From positions 1-51,801 of the forward strand of contig JASHQB010000237.1 in assembly GCA_030037775.1 (NCBI GenBank): 51,801 nt of DNA, written 5' to 3'. This document shows, piece by piece, positions 1-7,846 of the stretch (positions within the stretch are counted from its first letter, which is position 1; each line of letters begins with the position of its first letter). Both the position numbers and the translations under genes were made by a program. The notes beneath the pieces are model-generated. The model did not search any database and was not told where the DNA came from. It was given only the letters and a program-made list of their open reading frames with translations. Source of the DNA: Candidatus Acidiferrales bacterium. Its GTDB lineage: Bacteria; Acidobacteriota; Terriglobia; Acidiferrales; UBA7541.

Positions 1-1764
1 CCGGAGGGGGCGAAAAATGAGCCGCCATTCCGCTGGGCCTGGAACTCACCTCTGGTCCTCTCGCCGCACGATCCGAACATTGTCTTCACCGCGGCGAACG
101 TAGTGTTCAAGTCGACCGATCGCGGTCAAACGTGGGCCACGATCAGCCCCGATCTGACCAGCAAAGCCGATCGCGACACACTCACGCTGATGGGTGTCTC
201 CGGCAAGGATATCAAGCTTTCCAAAGACGACGGTGTTTCTGCCTATCCAACGATCGTTGTGTTCGTCGAATCGCCGAAAAAAGCTGAGCTATACTACGCC
301 GGCTCCGACGATGGTCTCGTGCATCTCTCGCCCGACGGCGGAAAGACCTGGGAGAACTTGACTGGGAAGTTTCCCGGTTTGCCGGCAGGCGCGGCGGTGA
401 GCGCGCTCGTCCCCTCGGCATTCGACGAAGCCACCGCCTATGCGGCGTTCAACAATCATCGTGCCGACGACTTCACGCCCTACGTCTACTTCACCACCGA
501 TTACGGAAAGAAGTGGACGCGAATCACCTCGACTCTGCCCCCCAATCAAACCGTCGACTGCCTGACAGAAGACCCGAAGAATCCCGACGTGCTCTACCTC
601 GGAACCGAGTTCGGATTATTTGTGTCCTTGGACCGAGGGCGCGATTGGATACCCTTCCACAGCAACCTCCCGACCGTGCCCATCGACGAAATCACCATCC
701 AGCCGCGCGACGACGATATGCTGCTAGCGACGCACGGGCGCAGCATCTGGATCCTCGACGACATCACGCCGATCCAGCGCCTTGCCGAAGCCATCAAGAG
801 CTCTGCGTACCTGTTCGATATTCGGCCTGCTTCACAATTCAATCCTTCTGACGACCGCGCGAATTATCCCGGCGATCGCGTGTTCTGGGGACAGAATCCG
901 GAATTCGGCGCGGCCATTACATATTATTTGGACCAGCCGCCGAAGCAGATCGAACTCGCCGTCCGCGACGCGAGCGGTGCGATCGTGCGCCGCTTCTCGA
1001 ACGATGATTTAAAGAATTACAGCCATGTCGGCATCGATCGCGTTTACTGGGATCTCCGTCATCAGCCGCTCGAGCCGCCTCGCAACGACGCGGCCCGCGG
1101 GCCGAGTGGCGGCTTTGGTGGTGGGGGCCTTCAAGGCCCATTCGTCCTTCCGGGCGTATATCAAGTGACCCTTACCGTAAACGGGCATGACGTCGCGACG
1201 CACCCCGTGCAAGTCGGTGGCGATCCGCTGATTCCCATCAGCGAAGCCGATCGAAAGACCGCGCACGACACGGCCCTCTCCCTACATGAACTGCAGGGCA
1301 CGGCGAACTTGGCTGCTTCGGACTTGCGCGAGGTCGACGCGCAAATACGCAGCATTCAGCAGTTGCTGAAGCAAGCCAGCAACCCACCCTCTGCGCTCAA
1401 ATCCTCCGCCGATAATCTTCAAAAGCGCACCAGTGAACTGGCTAAGCAGCTTGGCATACGACTCGGCGGCCAACCTGACCAGGCCGGTCCTGGAGGGTTC
1501 CCATCCCCCGGAGAGCGGCCGCTGCTCAGGGAGATTGGCAGCTTGAAGAGCGAGATCATGGATTCAACATCTCTTCCGACCGAGATGCAGCTGCGTCAGG
1601 CTCGTGAAGCCCGAGAAGACCTATCTAAATTTGTTGGTGACCTGGATGACCTGATGGAAAATATTCTGCCCGCGTTCTACCAAACGCTCCTTGAGAATAA
1701 GGTCGCGCCGGCGCCTCTCAAGCCGATTCCCGCAGTCCCGATTTCGCCGCCAGGACAGATGTAA
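1..1764 (+). CDS. BNR/Asp-box repeat protein, sortilin-VPS10-like (C-terminal part)
   Basis: The frame is open from the first base of the window, so the gene begins upstream and only about 588 residues are seen. Four Asp-box type repeats (S/T-x-D-x-G-x-x-W) are visible: STDRGQTW, SPDGGKTW, TTDYGKKW and SLDRGRDW. They are followed by the ATHGRSIWILDD segment usual where the beta-propeller ends in this family. A Gly/Pro-rich stretch and a helical, charged C-terminal region of about 200 residues (likely coiled coil) complete the protein. Acidobacteria have many such proteins, often annotated as glycosyl hydrolase or VPS10-like and usually around 1000 residues. No catalytic residues can be assigned, so 'glycosyl hydrolase' would be an over-call. 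It is probably exported, but the N-terminus is outside the window. Confidence 0.85.
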   Translation, partial: PEGAKNEPPFRWAWNSPLVLSPHDPNIVFTAANVVFKSTDRGQTWATISPDLTSKADRDTLTLMGVSGKDIKLSKDDGVSAYPTIVVFVESPKKAELYYAGSDDGLVHLSPDGGKTWENLTGKFPGLPAGAAVSALVPSAFDEATAYAAFNNHRADDFTPYVYFTTDYGKKWTRITSTLPPNQTVDCLTEDPKNPDVLYLGTEFGLFVSLDRGRDWIPFHSNLPTVPIDEITIQPRDDDMLLATHGRSIWILDDITPIQRLAEAIKSSAYLFDIRPASQFNPSDDRANYPGDRVFWGQNPEFGAAITYYLDQPPKQIELAVRDASGAIVRRFSNDDLKNYSHVGIDRVYWDLRHQPLEPPRNDAARGPSGGFGGGGLQGPFVLPGVYQVTLTVNGHDVATHPVQVGGDPLIPISEADRKTAHDTALSLHELQGTANLAASDLREVDAQIRSIQQLLKQASNPPSALKSSADNLQKRTSELAKQLGIRLGGQPDQAGPGGFPSPGERPLLREIGSLKSEIMDSTSLPTEMQLRQAREAREDLSKFVGDLDDLMENILPAFYQTLLENKVAPAPLKPIPAVPISPPGQM

Positions 1765-1800
1765 GGAGCGCGACAGTGAGCGGAGTTGCTACTGAAATGT

Positions 1801-3291
1801 TCATCTCCCGGCGTCGGCGCGGTACTTGTACAGGATCAGCGAGGGAAATTCCCGAAAGCGCCGAAAGTGTGGGTCTGAGTCGAGCCAGTTCAGGCGCGGA
1901 TCTGCAATCAGGTCGCTCTCCTTGTAGGCGATCAGAATTCCGTCACCAGGCAGACGGTCGAGCGCGTCGTACAAAGCAGGACCGCTCTCCGGCAGACGAT
2001 GGACCTGCAAATTCGTGTAGTAGGCGAACACTGGATAATTGAAATTTGAATACAGCACAGTGGTGGGCGGGACGTTGTGAGTCAAGAAATCCGAAACCTG
2101 CATTTCCTCTGAAACTCCGTCATAAACGAAGGGCAATCCGAAGCGCTCGCGCAGGGGCAGAAACGTGTAGGCGAGTGCTCCAACGAGGAAGACGGTTCCA
2201 GCAACTCGAACGCCTTTTTGGCGGCCCTTCGTCAGCAAGCTCAGTCCAATACCGGCTAGCAGAAACAACGGCGGTGCCACGGGAATGACGTAGCGCGGCT
2301 CTTTATGATGCAATGCACTGAAAAAGAGAAGCAGGATCCCCGCCCAGAGCCACAGGAAGCCTTCGAATGTGCGTGACGGTCTTTCTACTGTGGGCTCGGC
2401 CTCGGTTGCGCAATGGTCTCCGTCTTTCTGCTTCCAGTTCTCCCAAGCCCATCCGCAGATCCACAACGCCAGCCCAGCGAGTGTGATCCAGCAAAAAATG
2501 TTGCCAAGATTCTTCAAATAAAAGACGGGCGATTCTCCTGGGCCTCGGACGTTGCCCCAGCCGTTGCGGAGAGTTCTGAAAAAGCCGCCGTAACGGAAGC
2601 GTGACCAGCACAAGTACGGGCCAATGCCCGCAGCGAATCCAGCGCCGCACACCGCGACGGCTCTCCACCGCCGGTCCGCAGCAAGGACGAGAAGCGAAAG
2701 CACGGCGACACTCGGCAATGAAGCAAAGCGCATCAGCACGGCCAGAGCGAAGACGAACCCAGCACATGCAAATCGAAGGTCGGTCTGCTTGCGGAGGGCG
2801 CGGAGAAGAAGCCAGAACGACAGCACGAGCAACGTGAGGGCGGGGCTATCGGACAGCAAACTGTTGCCGGTGTCGGCGCTCACGAACCCGGTTGGAAAGA
2901 CGCCCACGAAGAACGGCGAGAAGGCAAGTAGCAGCGACGCGATGGCGGCGGGGATCCGCCCTGCAATCATGCGGCCGCTAACGTACAGAAACGCCGGAGC
3001 GAGCGCGTTCAGCAAGGCAGTGGCAATGCTGGCGGCATACAGTTGGTGCCACAGCAAAAATACCGCGGCAAAGATGACCGAGAGCAAGGGAGGCCGGCTG
3101 TCCAGTTCGGAATAGTTGGCTTTGCCGCAGCAAATGACCTGAGCGTTCTGGAGGTAAACAGCCTCATCCCAGAAGTGCATTTTCGACAGCCCCCAGAGAC
3201 GCAATACGAATGCTGCCGCTATCAGCAAAAAAACAAATATGGATTCCAGGACGATCTCTCGGCGATGGGAATCACCCGAAATCACTCGCAA
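1801..3291 (-). CDS. GT39/ArnT-like membrane glycosyltransferase
   Basis: The 496-residue polytopic membrane protein has a first membrane segment at about residues 15-33, followed by the periplasmic motif FWDEAVYL. The acidic pair after the first helix is the hallmark of the PMT/ArnT (GT39, PMT_2) family, which transfers sugars from polyprenyl-phosphate donors to lipids or proteins on the outer face of the membrane. About ten further hydrophobic segments follow, and the C-terminal soluble part (from about residue 390) resembles the periplasmic domain of these enzymes. The open frame begins with a TTG; a GTG two codons later is an alternative start. It converges with the BNR gene to its left, 36 bp apart. 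Donor and acceptor cannot be told from sequence. Confidence 0.8.
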   Translation of the reverse strand: MRVISGDSHRREIVLESIFVFLLIAAAFVLRLWGLSKMHFWDEAVYLQNAQVICCGKANYSELDSRPPLLSVIFAAVFLLWHQLYAASIATALLNALAPAFLYVSGRMIAGRIPAAIASLLLAFSPFFVGVFPTGFVSADTGNSLLSDSPALTLLVLSFWLLLRALRKQTDLRFACAGFVFALAVLMRFASLPSVAVLSLLVLAADRRWRAVAVCGAGFAAGIGPYLCWSRFRYGGFFRTLRNGWGNVRGPGESPVFYLKNLGNIFCWITLAGLALWICGWAWENWKQKDGDHCATEAEPTVERPSRTFEGFLWLWAGILLLFFSALHHKEPRYVIPVAPPLFLLAGIGLSLLTKGRQKGVRVAGTVFLVGALAYTFLPLRERFGLPFVYDGVSEEMQVSDFLTHNVPPTTVLYSNFNYPVFAYYTNLQVHRLPESGPALYDALDRLPGDGILIAYKESDLIADPRLNWLDSDPHFRRFREFPSLILYKYRADAGR

Positions 3292-3592
3292 TCCTCGAAG
3301 ATCGACGTGTAAGACCTGTTGGACCAGAGTCGATAGGGTTGATTCTGGTTCTCACCCATCGGATGTCTACCTCCGGAACGCTTCCTTAGGTGAGGACCCT
3401 TTACTCTACTATGGTTCCTCATACGAGAATGTAAAAGACCATTGGGCGCGGGCAGGGGAAATGAGCGAAAGCTACGAACAGGGGCCAAGAGCGAGGCAAG
3501 GGGAGATTCCCCACCCTTGGCGACTTCTTGCGAAGGATGGGGAATGCGTTGCCAAACGACACCTCAAAGACAGCATGGCGAAGACGACCTGG
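3292..3592. other. Intergenic stretch, nothing recognised
   Basis: These roughly 300 bases separate the 5' end of the glycosyltransferase from the 3' end of the phosphatase; both genes are on the minus strand. Open frames crossing it have no recognisable domain and run into the antisense of the flanking genes. The promoter of the glycosyltransferase should lie in its left part, but no convincing boxes were seen. Confidence 0.5.
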
Positions 3593-4999
3593 TTACCACC
3601 TGTTGAACGAACCGTGGCAGACGCCCACGCCGGTGTCGCTGAAAGCAGGCGAAGCAGGCGCACCTGATAGAGGAGCTTCCAGCGCCGACTGGAAATTCCA
3701 GGCGTAGCCGTCCGGATTGAGCGTCAGGGCCATCACACCCCAGTAGAAGCCGGTTCCGGTTTCGAGATTCAATGCGTTGAAGTTGGTGCGACCGTCGGGA
3801 TCCTCCATGTTTGTTTCGGATGCGCCGCTGGTCACCGTGGCCGTGACGAGTGTATCGAGTGTCTCGCCGCCGGTGCCGACGATGAATTCGCGGATGCCGT
3901 TCTTTGGATCGTAATTCCCGGAGGCGTCAAGCGGGCGGTACCGGGCATAGAGGTGGTCGTGTCCGTTCAGCACCAAGTCGGCATGATACTGGTAGAGTAG
4001 CTGCCAAAAAGCCTGAGCGGTAATGCCCTCTTCGGTGATGCCGTTGGCGGCGCTGAACGTGGGCTGGTGCCAGTAGGCGAGGGTGCACGCGGAATGATTG
4101 GCGGCGAGATCGTTTTTGAGCCAAGCGAGTTCGGCGGCAAACCAGGAGCCTGTGTCCGAACAGCCGCCCGGCTGCGTCTCGCACTCGATATTGAGCGAAA
4201 TAAGGTGCCAGGAGCCGAGATTGTAGGAATACCAGCCATCTGCGACGCCGACTTGGCCCCCCGGTGGTGATGTGGTTCCGACTCCACCCGACTGTTCGAA
4301 GTGCCCCGCCTGTCCGTCAGACCGCGGTATCGGCTGGGGGTTGGGAGTGGTAGCGCCCGGATAGCCGCAGCCGGTCATCGATGACGGGCACGGGTCGGCG
4401 AGCGTAGTGGTGATCGGGCTGCCCACGCTAGCCCCTGAGGTATTGACCTGGAAACCGTTGAAGTAGGAGAAGTAGCCGTAGCCGGCAACGCCGGTCTCGC
4501 TATGCTCGTCATAAAACTCGTGATTGCCGGGCGCTGGCCGCGTGATGAATTTGAAGGCGCCATACGTCAAGTCGTACGAGCCCTCAAAGTCCGAATATTG
4601 GCCTACCTGGTACTGCAGATCACCGAGGAGCGCGACGAGGTCAGGCTTCATGTTCTCAATCTGATTCGCAGTGGCTTCCTGAGATTGCCACAGCGAGGTG
4701 CTGGTGTAGGGAGCCTTGGGGTTGCTGCAGAGCTCATCCTTGGCCTCACCTGGCGGCTCCACGATCGCACCGTTCTCCACTTCGCCTGGCTGGCAGGCGA
4801 CGTCGCCAACCACTGCCAGCACGGGCGAGCGTCCCGTCTTTGCGTAAGGCCAGGTATTGTCGTTGGAATTCGAAGTGCCGTGGAAGTTTTGACCCTGTGA
4901 GTTTTGACTCTGTGCCTGTGCACCAGCTGCGAGTGCCAACGCCGAGGCGACCGCTCCCATGAGCGCTGCCGCTCGGAATCTTCCTCCGATCATCTTCAT
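3593..4999 (-). CDS. Secreted calcineurin-like metallophosphatase
   Basis: The protein has 468 residues and a clear signal peptide ending at AQA (about residue 29). The metallophosphoesterase motifs appear in order: GDVA (65-68), GDLQ (126-129), GNHEF (158-162), the YWHQP histidine (311) and GHDHLYAR (346-353). These supply the dinuclear metal ligands of the purple-acid-phosphatase/calcineurin fold. Four cysteines in the 200-280 region may form disulfides, consistent with an exported enzyme. A GGGAGGA ribosome site lies 5 nt before the ATG. Upstream, at 5054-5089, is a 36-bp motif shared with the multicopper oxidase upstream region. Substrate is unknown; phosphate-ester hydrolysis outside the cytoplasm is inferred. 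Confidence 0.87.
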   Translation of the reverse strand: MKMIGGRFRAAALMGAVASALALAAGAQAQSQNSQGQNFHGTSNSNDNTWPYAKTGRSPVLAVVGDVACQPGEVENGAIVEPPGEAKDELCSNPKAPYTSTSLWQSQEATANQIENMKPDLVALLGDLQYQVGQYSDFEGSYDLTYGAFKFITRPAPGNHEFYDEHSETGVAGYGYFSYFNGFQVNTSGASVGSPITTTLADPCPSSMTGCGYPGATTPNPQPIPRSDGQAGHFEQSGGVGTTSPPGGQVGVADGWYSYNLGSWHLISLNIECETQPGGCSDTGSWFAAELAWLKNDLAANHSACTLAYWHQPTFSAANGITEEGITAQAFWQLLYQYHADLVLNGHDHLYARYRPLDASGNYDPKNGIREFIVGTGGETLDTLVTATVTSGASETNMEDPDGRTNFNALNLETGTGFYWGVMALTLNPDGYAWNFQSALEAPLSGAPASPAFSDTGVGVCHGSFNRW

Positions 5000-5053
5000 G
5001 CAGTTCCTCCCATTCGTACTCGAGGTTGGATATTTGCTAAAGGGCTTGATTTA

Positions 5054-5089
5054 TTCCTTCAGTATTTCGGATATATGTCGAATGCGTGA
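5054..5089 (-). promoter_or_regulatory. Shared upstream motif, phosphatase copy
   Basis: This 36-bp segment matches the one at 6817-6852 in 26 positions without gaps. Its most conserved core reads (minus strand) GACATAT-N2-CCGAAA, with CATT just upstream. It lies 55-90 bp upstream of the phosphatase start. It could be an operator or an unusual promoter; no typical -35/-10 pair was recognised inside it. Confidence 0.55.
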
Positions 5090-5230
5090 AAAAAATGTGA
5101 CACGGATTATTGCGGAGGCCGTTCAAACCATCAGCAAAACAGAATGTCTTTGAGCCTACCGAGCACACGGATACACAACTCGTGGCTTCTCTGAATAGCT
5201 GGATCACCAATTTGTACGGAGTGCGGGTGC

Positions 5231-6709
5231 TCAGGCGTAGCGGAATAGCGCCATAAACCCATAGTCCATGTGCTGCTGGATATGGCAGTGAAACAGCGTG
5301 AGGCCCGGCTGGTCGGCGACCAGATCAACCGCTGCGCGTCCAAACGCGGGCACGATCACCGTATCTTTCTTGATGCCGGCAGTTGGCTTGCCGTTGAGCT
5401 CGACAAGTTCGAACAGGTGCCGGTGCATGTGCAGCGGGTGAGAATCATCGCTGCGATTGTGAAACACCAGCCGATAGCGCCTTCCCTGCCGTAACGCGAA
5501 TTCCCGTTCATGCGGATATTCCTTGCCGTTCACGAGCCAGTGATTGATCCCGTGCGGTCCGCCCGGTACTTTTTCAAAGACCATGTCAATGGTCTGATCT
5601 GGCAGGGGATGCACAGCGGGCTTGCCAAAGATGGTGTAGTCCCAGCGCGCGTTCGCAGGCGGAAGCCATTGCGGGCGTGGTTGTACCTGATTGGCATACT
5701 CCACCACGATGCCCATGCCGGATTGCCGCGCGGCATCCCGCAGCTCTCCTAATATCCAAACTCCCGGAAGATTCATCTCCACGATCGCATCCACGCGCTC
5801 ACCTGGGGCGATCTCAATCAGGTCGACCCGCTGAGGTGTGGGCACGGAATTACCGTCGAGAGCGATCACCTGAAAGTGGTGGCCGAACAGACCTATGCGA
5901 TGAATTTGCGAAGCGCTGGCGTTGAGCAGGTGCATCAGGATGCGCTGACCAAACCGCACGCGGAGGGGATCCCCGGCGCCGAGCATCTTGTCGTTGATAG
6001 AATAAAGAGGAGCGCCGACCTCGAGTCCGTTCGGACGCGGGTCTGGAGTGGCGGGTTTCTCAGGCATCGGATCGTTGGGATCCGCCGGCCCCTCGTCTTG
6101 GTCCATCGTGGTTAGAAAGTATTCCCATTCACGCAGCGCGAGAAAGACTTCCTGGTCGTAGAGCCCCGGGTCATTCGCGGAATCGATCATGAGAAAACCG
6201 AATTGGCCGGTGTAGGAGCCCCGATGTAGATCCATCATGGCTGCGGTGTGCGAGTGGTACCATCGCGAACCTGCCGGCCTGGCCACGAATTGATAGCGCC
6301 GCCGGCCGTGGGGCGGGACCGGCGGCGTGCCTTCTTCTTCCGCCCCATCCACATTCGACGGAACTAACAGGCCGTGCCAATGCACGTATTCCGGAACGTC
6401 CGTGTCGTTCAGAACTTCCACCATAACGCGCTGGCCCTCGCGCACCCGCATGAGCGGACCGGGGACTTTATTGCTGTAGCCGATCGTGCTGATGACAACC
6501 TGGGGGCTCAGCTCGACCGTCGTCGGTGCGATTCGCAGAGTGAAATCCGCCGCGCGCCCGGTGGCCCTAGGTTCCAACGTCGACATGAGATGCGGCGGCG
6601 ACTCCGGAACCTGGACCGCTAGAGACGGCGCGAGCGCGGGCCGTAGCTTGCCTGCGCCTGCCGCGATCACGGTAGCGCATCCAAGCCGCACAAACTCCCT
6701 CCGGTTCAT
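5231..6709 (-). CDS. Tat-exported multicopper oxidase (laccase-like)
   Basis: The 492-residue protein starts with a twin-arginine signal (NRREFV, hydrophobic stretch, cleavage near residue 27). All four copper motifs of a three-domain multicopper oxidase are present: HWHG (110-113), HSH (152-154), HPLHMHRH (424-431) and HCHIQQH (474-480). They supply the type 1 and trinuclear type 2/3 copper sites that couple substrate oxidation to reduction of O2 to water. The residue five after the last type 1 histidine is Phe485, not the usual bacterial Met; this is the axial position. The protein is periplasmic by prediction. It lies 231 bp upstream of the phosphatase on the same strand, with which it shares an upstream motif. 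The natural substrate (metal or phenol) cannot be read from sequence. Confidence 0.93.
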   Translation of the reverse strand: MNRREFVRLGCATVIAAGAGKLRPALAPSLAVQVPESPPHLMSTLEPRATGRAADFTLRIAPTTVELSPQVVISTIGYSNKVPGPLMRVREGQRVMVEVLNDTDVPEYVHWHGLLVPSNVDGAEEEGTPPVPPHGRRRYQFVARPAGSRWYHSHTAAMMDLHRGSYTGQFGFLMIDSANDPGLYDQEVFLALREWEYFLTTMDQDEGPADPNDPMPEKPATPDPRPNGLEVGAPLYSINDKMLGAGDPLRVRFGQRILMHLLNASASQIHRIGLFGHHFQVIALDGNSVPTPQRVDLIEIAPGERVDAIVEMNLPGVWILGELRDAARQSGMGIVVEYANQVQPRPQWLPPANARWDYTIFGKPAVHPLPDQTIDMVFEKVPGGPHGINHWLVNGKEYPHEREFALRQGRRYRLVFHNRSDDSHPLHMHRHLFELVELNGKPTAGIKKDTVIVPAFGRAAVDLVADQPGLTLFHCHIQQHMDYGFMALFRYA

Positions 6710-6816
6710 GCGATTCTCATCCCGACTGCAAACGTCAGCTTTGAAACGAATGCCTCAATGAGCGATGTCGATATAGAAGGCCCTCCCGTGAATCCTGGAC
6801 AAAACGACGCATAGTA

Positions 6817-6852
6817 CTTCTTGAATGTTTCGGCCATATGTCTAATGGATGA
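6817..6852 (-). promoter_or_regulatory. Shared upstream motif, multicopper oxidase copy
   Basis: This 36-bp segment lies 108-143 bp upstream of the oxidase ATG and matches 5054-5089 at 26 of 36 positions. The identical blocks are TTTCGG and ATATGTC on the plus strand, separated by 2-3 bases. Co-regulation of the oxidase and the phosphatase through it is an inference. Confidence 0.55.
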
Positions 6853-7368
6853 CAACCGTGTGATTGGTAGTCGAAAGCACATGAATGCAAGAACATGCCT
6901 CGTTGCTGCTTCCACGGACAACATTACGAAGATGCTGCTCTAGTGGCATTAGCATACTCACAGAGGGATTCCATCCAAATTCCTGTCTTAATTTGGCGCG
7001 AAGACTGGGAAGAAGTAATTCCCAACTGCGCAGAGATTCAAACATGGGCTTGGAAGAAGTGCCTTCGAGGGATCGGATTACGAGGTCGTGTTTACTGTTA
7101 GGCTTGCGCGCAAGATTCGCGAGTTGCTCGACACTCGTCAGCCGACCAGACGCTGAATCATGCTGCATCCTCCGCAGTCGCGTGCCGAAAGTTAGCCACA
7201 AGCACAAGTCTGACTTCGGGCGCCTCGAGGCAAGCCTAACGACTTCTTATCTCGTTGAGGGGCCGCTAACGAACGGGCTGCCCTTTTCAAAAAGAACGCA
7301 GACGCCCGCCCACCTCACGCGTGATGCCGATGCGTACAGCTTTGCCAATGTGCCCAGTCTCTCGTCGG
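6853..7368. other. Intergenic stretch, no supported gene
   Basis: A 121-codon open frame on the minus strand and a 182-codon frame on the plus strand overlap here. Neither shows a domain, a convincing ribosome site or protein-like composition, and the plus-strand frame runs into the repeat at 7369. It is treated as non-coding, or as decayed sequence at the left edge of the accessory region. Confidence 0.45.
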
Positions 7369-7510
7369 ACAGTGTTTTGACGAAGAAAACCGGATTTTTG
7401 AGACGAATCGACCGGGGAACAATCGGGGAATGAGCAGGTCATGAGATTCCTCGATAACTAAGGTAGTGGCGGGAAAGGCGCTTTCATCGAAGCGGTCGCG
7501 GATCCTCCGC
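7369..7510 (+). repeat. Partial copy (R-C) of the tRNA-Ser-linked dispersed repeat
   Basis: It matches the right half of the repeats at 24931-25218 and 29609-29885: a GTGTTTTG-CGAAGAAAAC block, a CGGGGAA-rich middle and the end block GATAACTAAGGT (7453-7464). The match to the 25.1-kb copy continues to about 7510. The left half, with the tRNA 3'-end sequence, is missing. Confidence 0.7.
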
Positions 7511-7846
7511 AGCTTCACGTGCATTAAGGGGGCAAGAAGAGGCCTTAAACCAAGCAAGAAAAATAACTTCCGGTTTGCCGACCAATCGCCGGCGTTGCAG
7601 CTGTCGAGCTTCAGGAAGTTCGTTTTGGCCGACTTGGCCTTTCCATCGGCGGGCACAGCCGAATGCCTGCCCCTTCACCGCTAGTCAGAAACCTTCGGGC
7701 GAGTTCCTGGACGGAAAATAAACCATTAAACAACAGCCCCGCGGTTGATGTACCCTCAACCCGTCGTTGGAACGGCAGAAGTTTCCGCTCGCGCCGTGCA
7801 TGTTCCCGCTGTCCTGGAACTAAGAATGGAGTAGGCGAATCTAAAG
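7511..7846. other. Leader region of the sigma-54 activator
   Basis: No gene is recognised. The segment at 7563-7590 resembles 29999-30028 (ACTTCC-GTTTGCCGAC), suggesting that the sequence around the dispersed repeats is shared beyond the main unit. The promoter of the activator gene should be here; none was convincingly identified. Confidence 0.4.

Noticed and set aside
6842-7207. 121-codon minus-strand frame upstream of the multicopper oxidase
   Set aside because: No domain, no ribosome site, odd composition, and it overlaps the shared upstream motif.
6885-7433. 182-codon plus-strand frame
   Set aside because: It runs into the dispersed repeat, lacks a domain and has Ser/Arg-rich composition typical of a chance frame.
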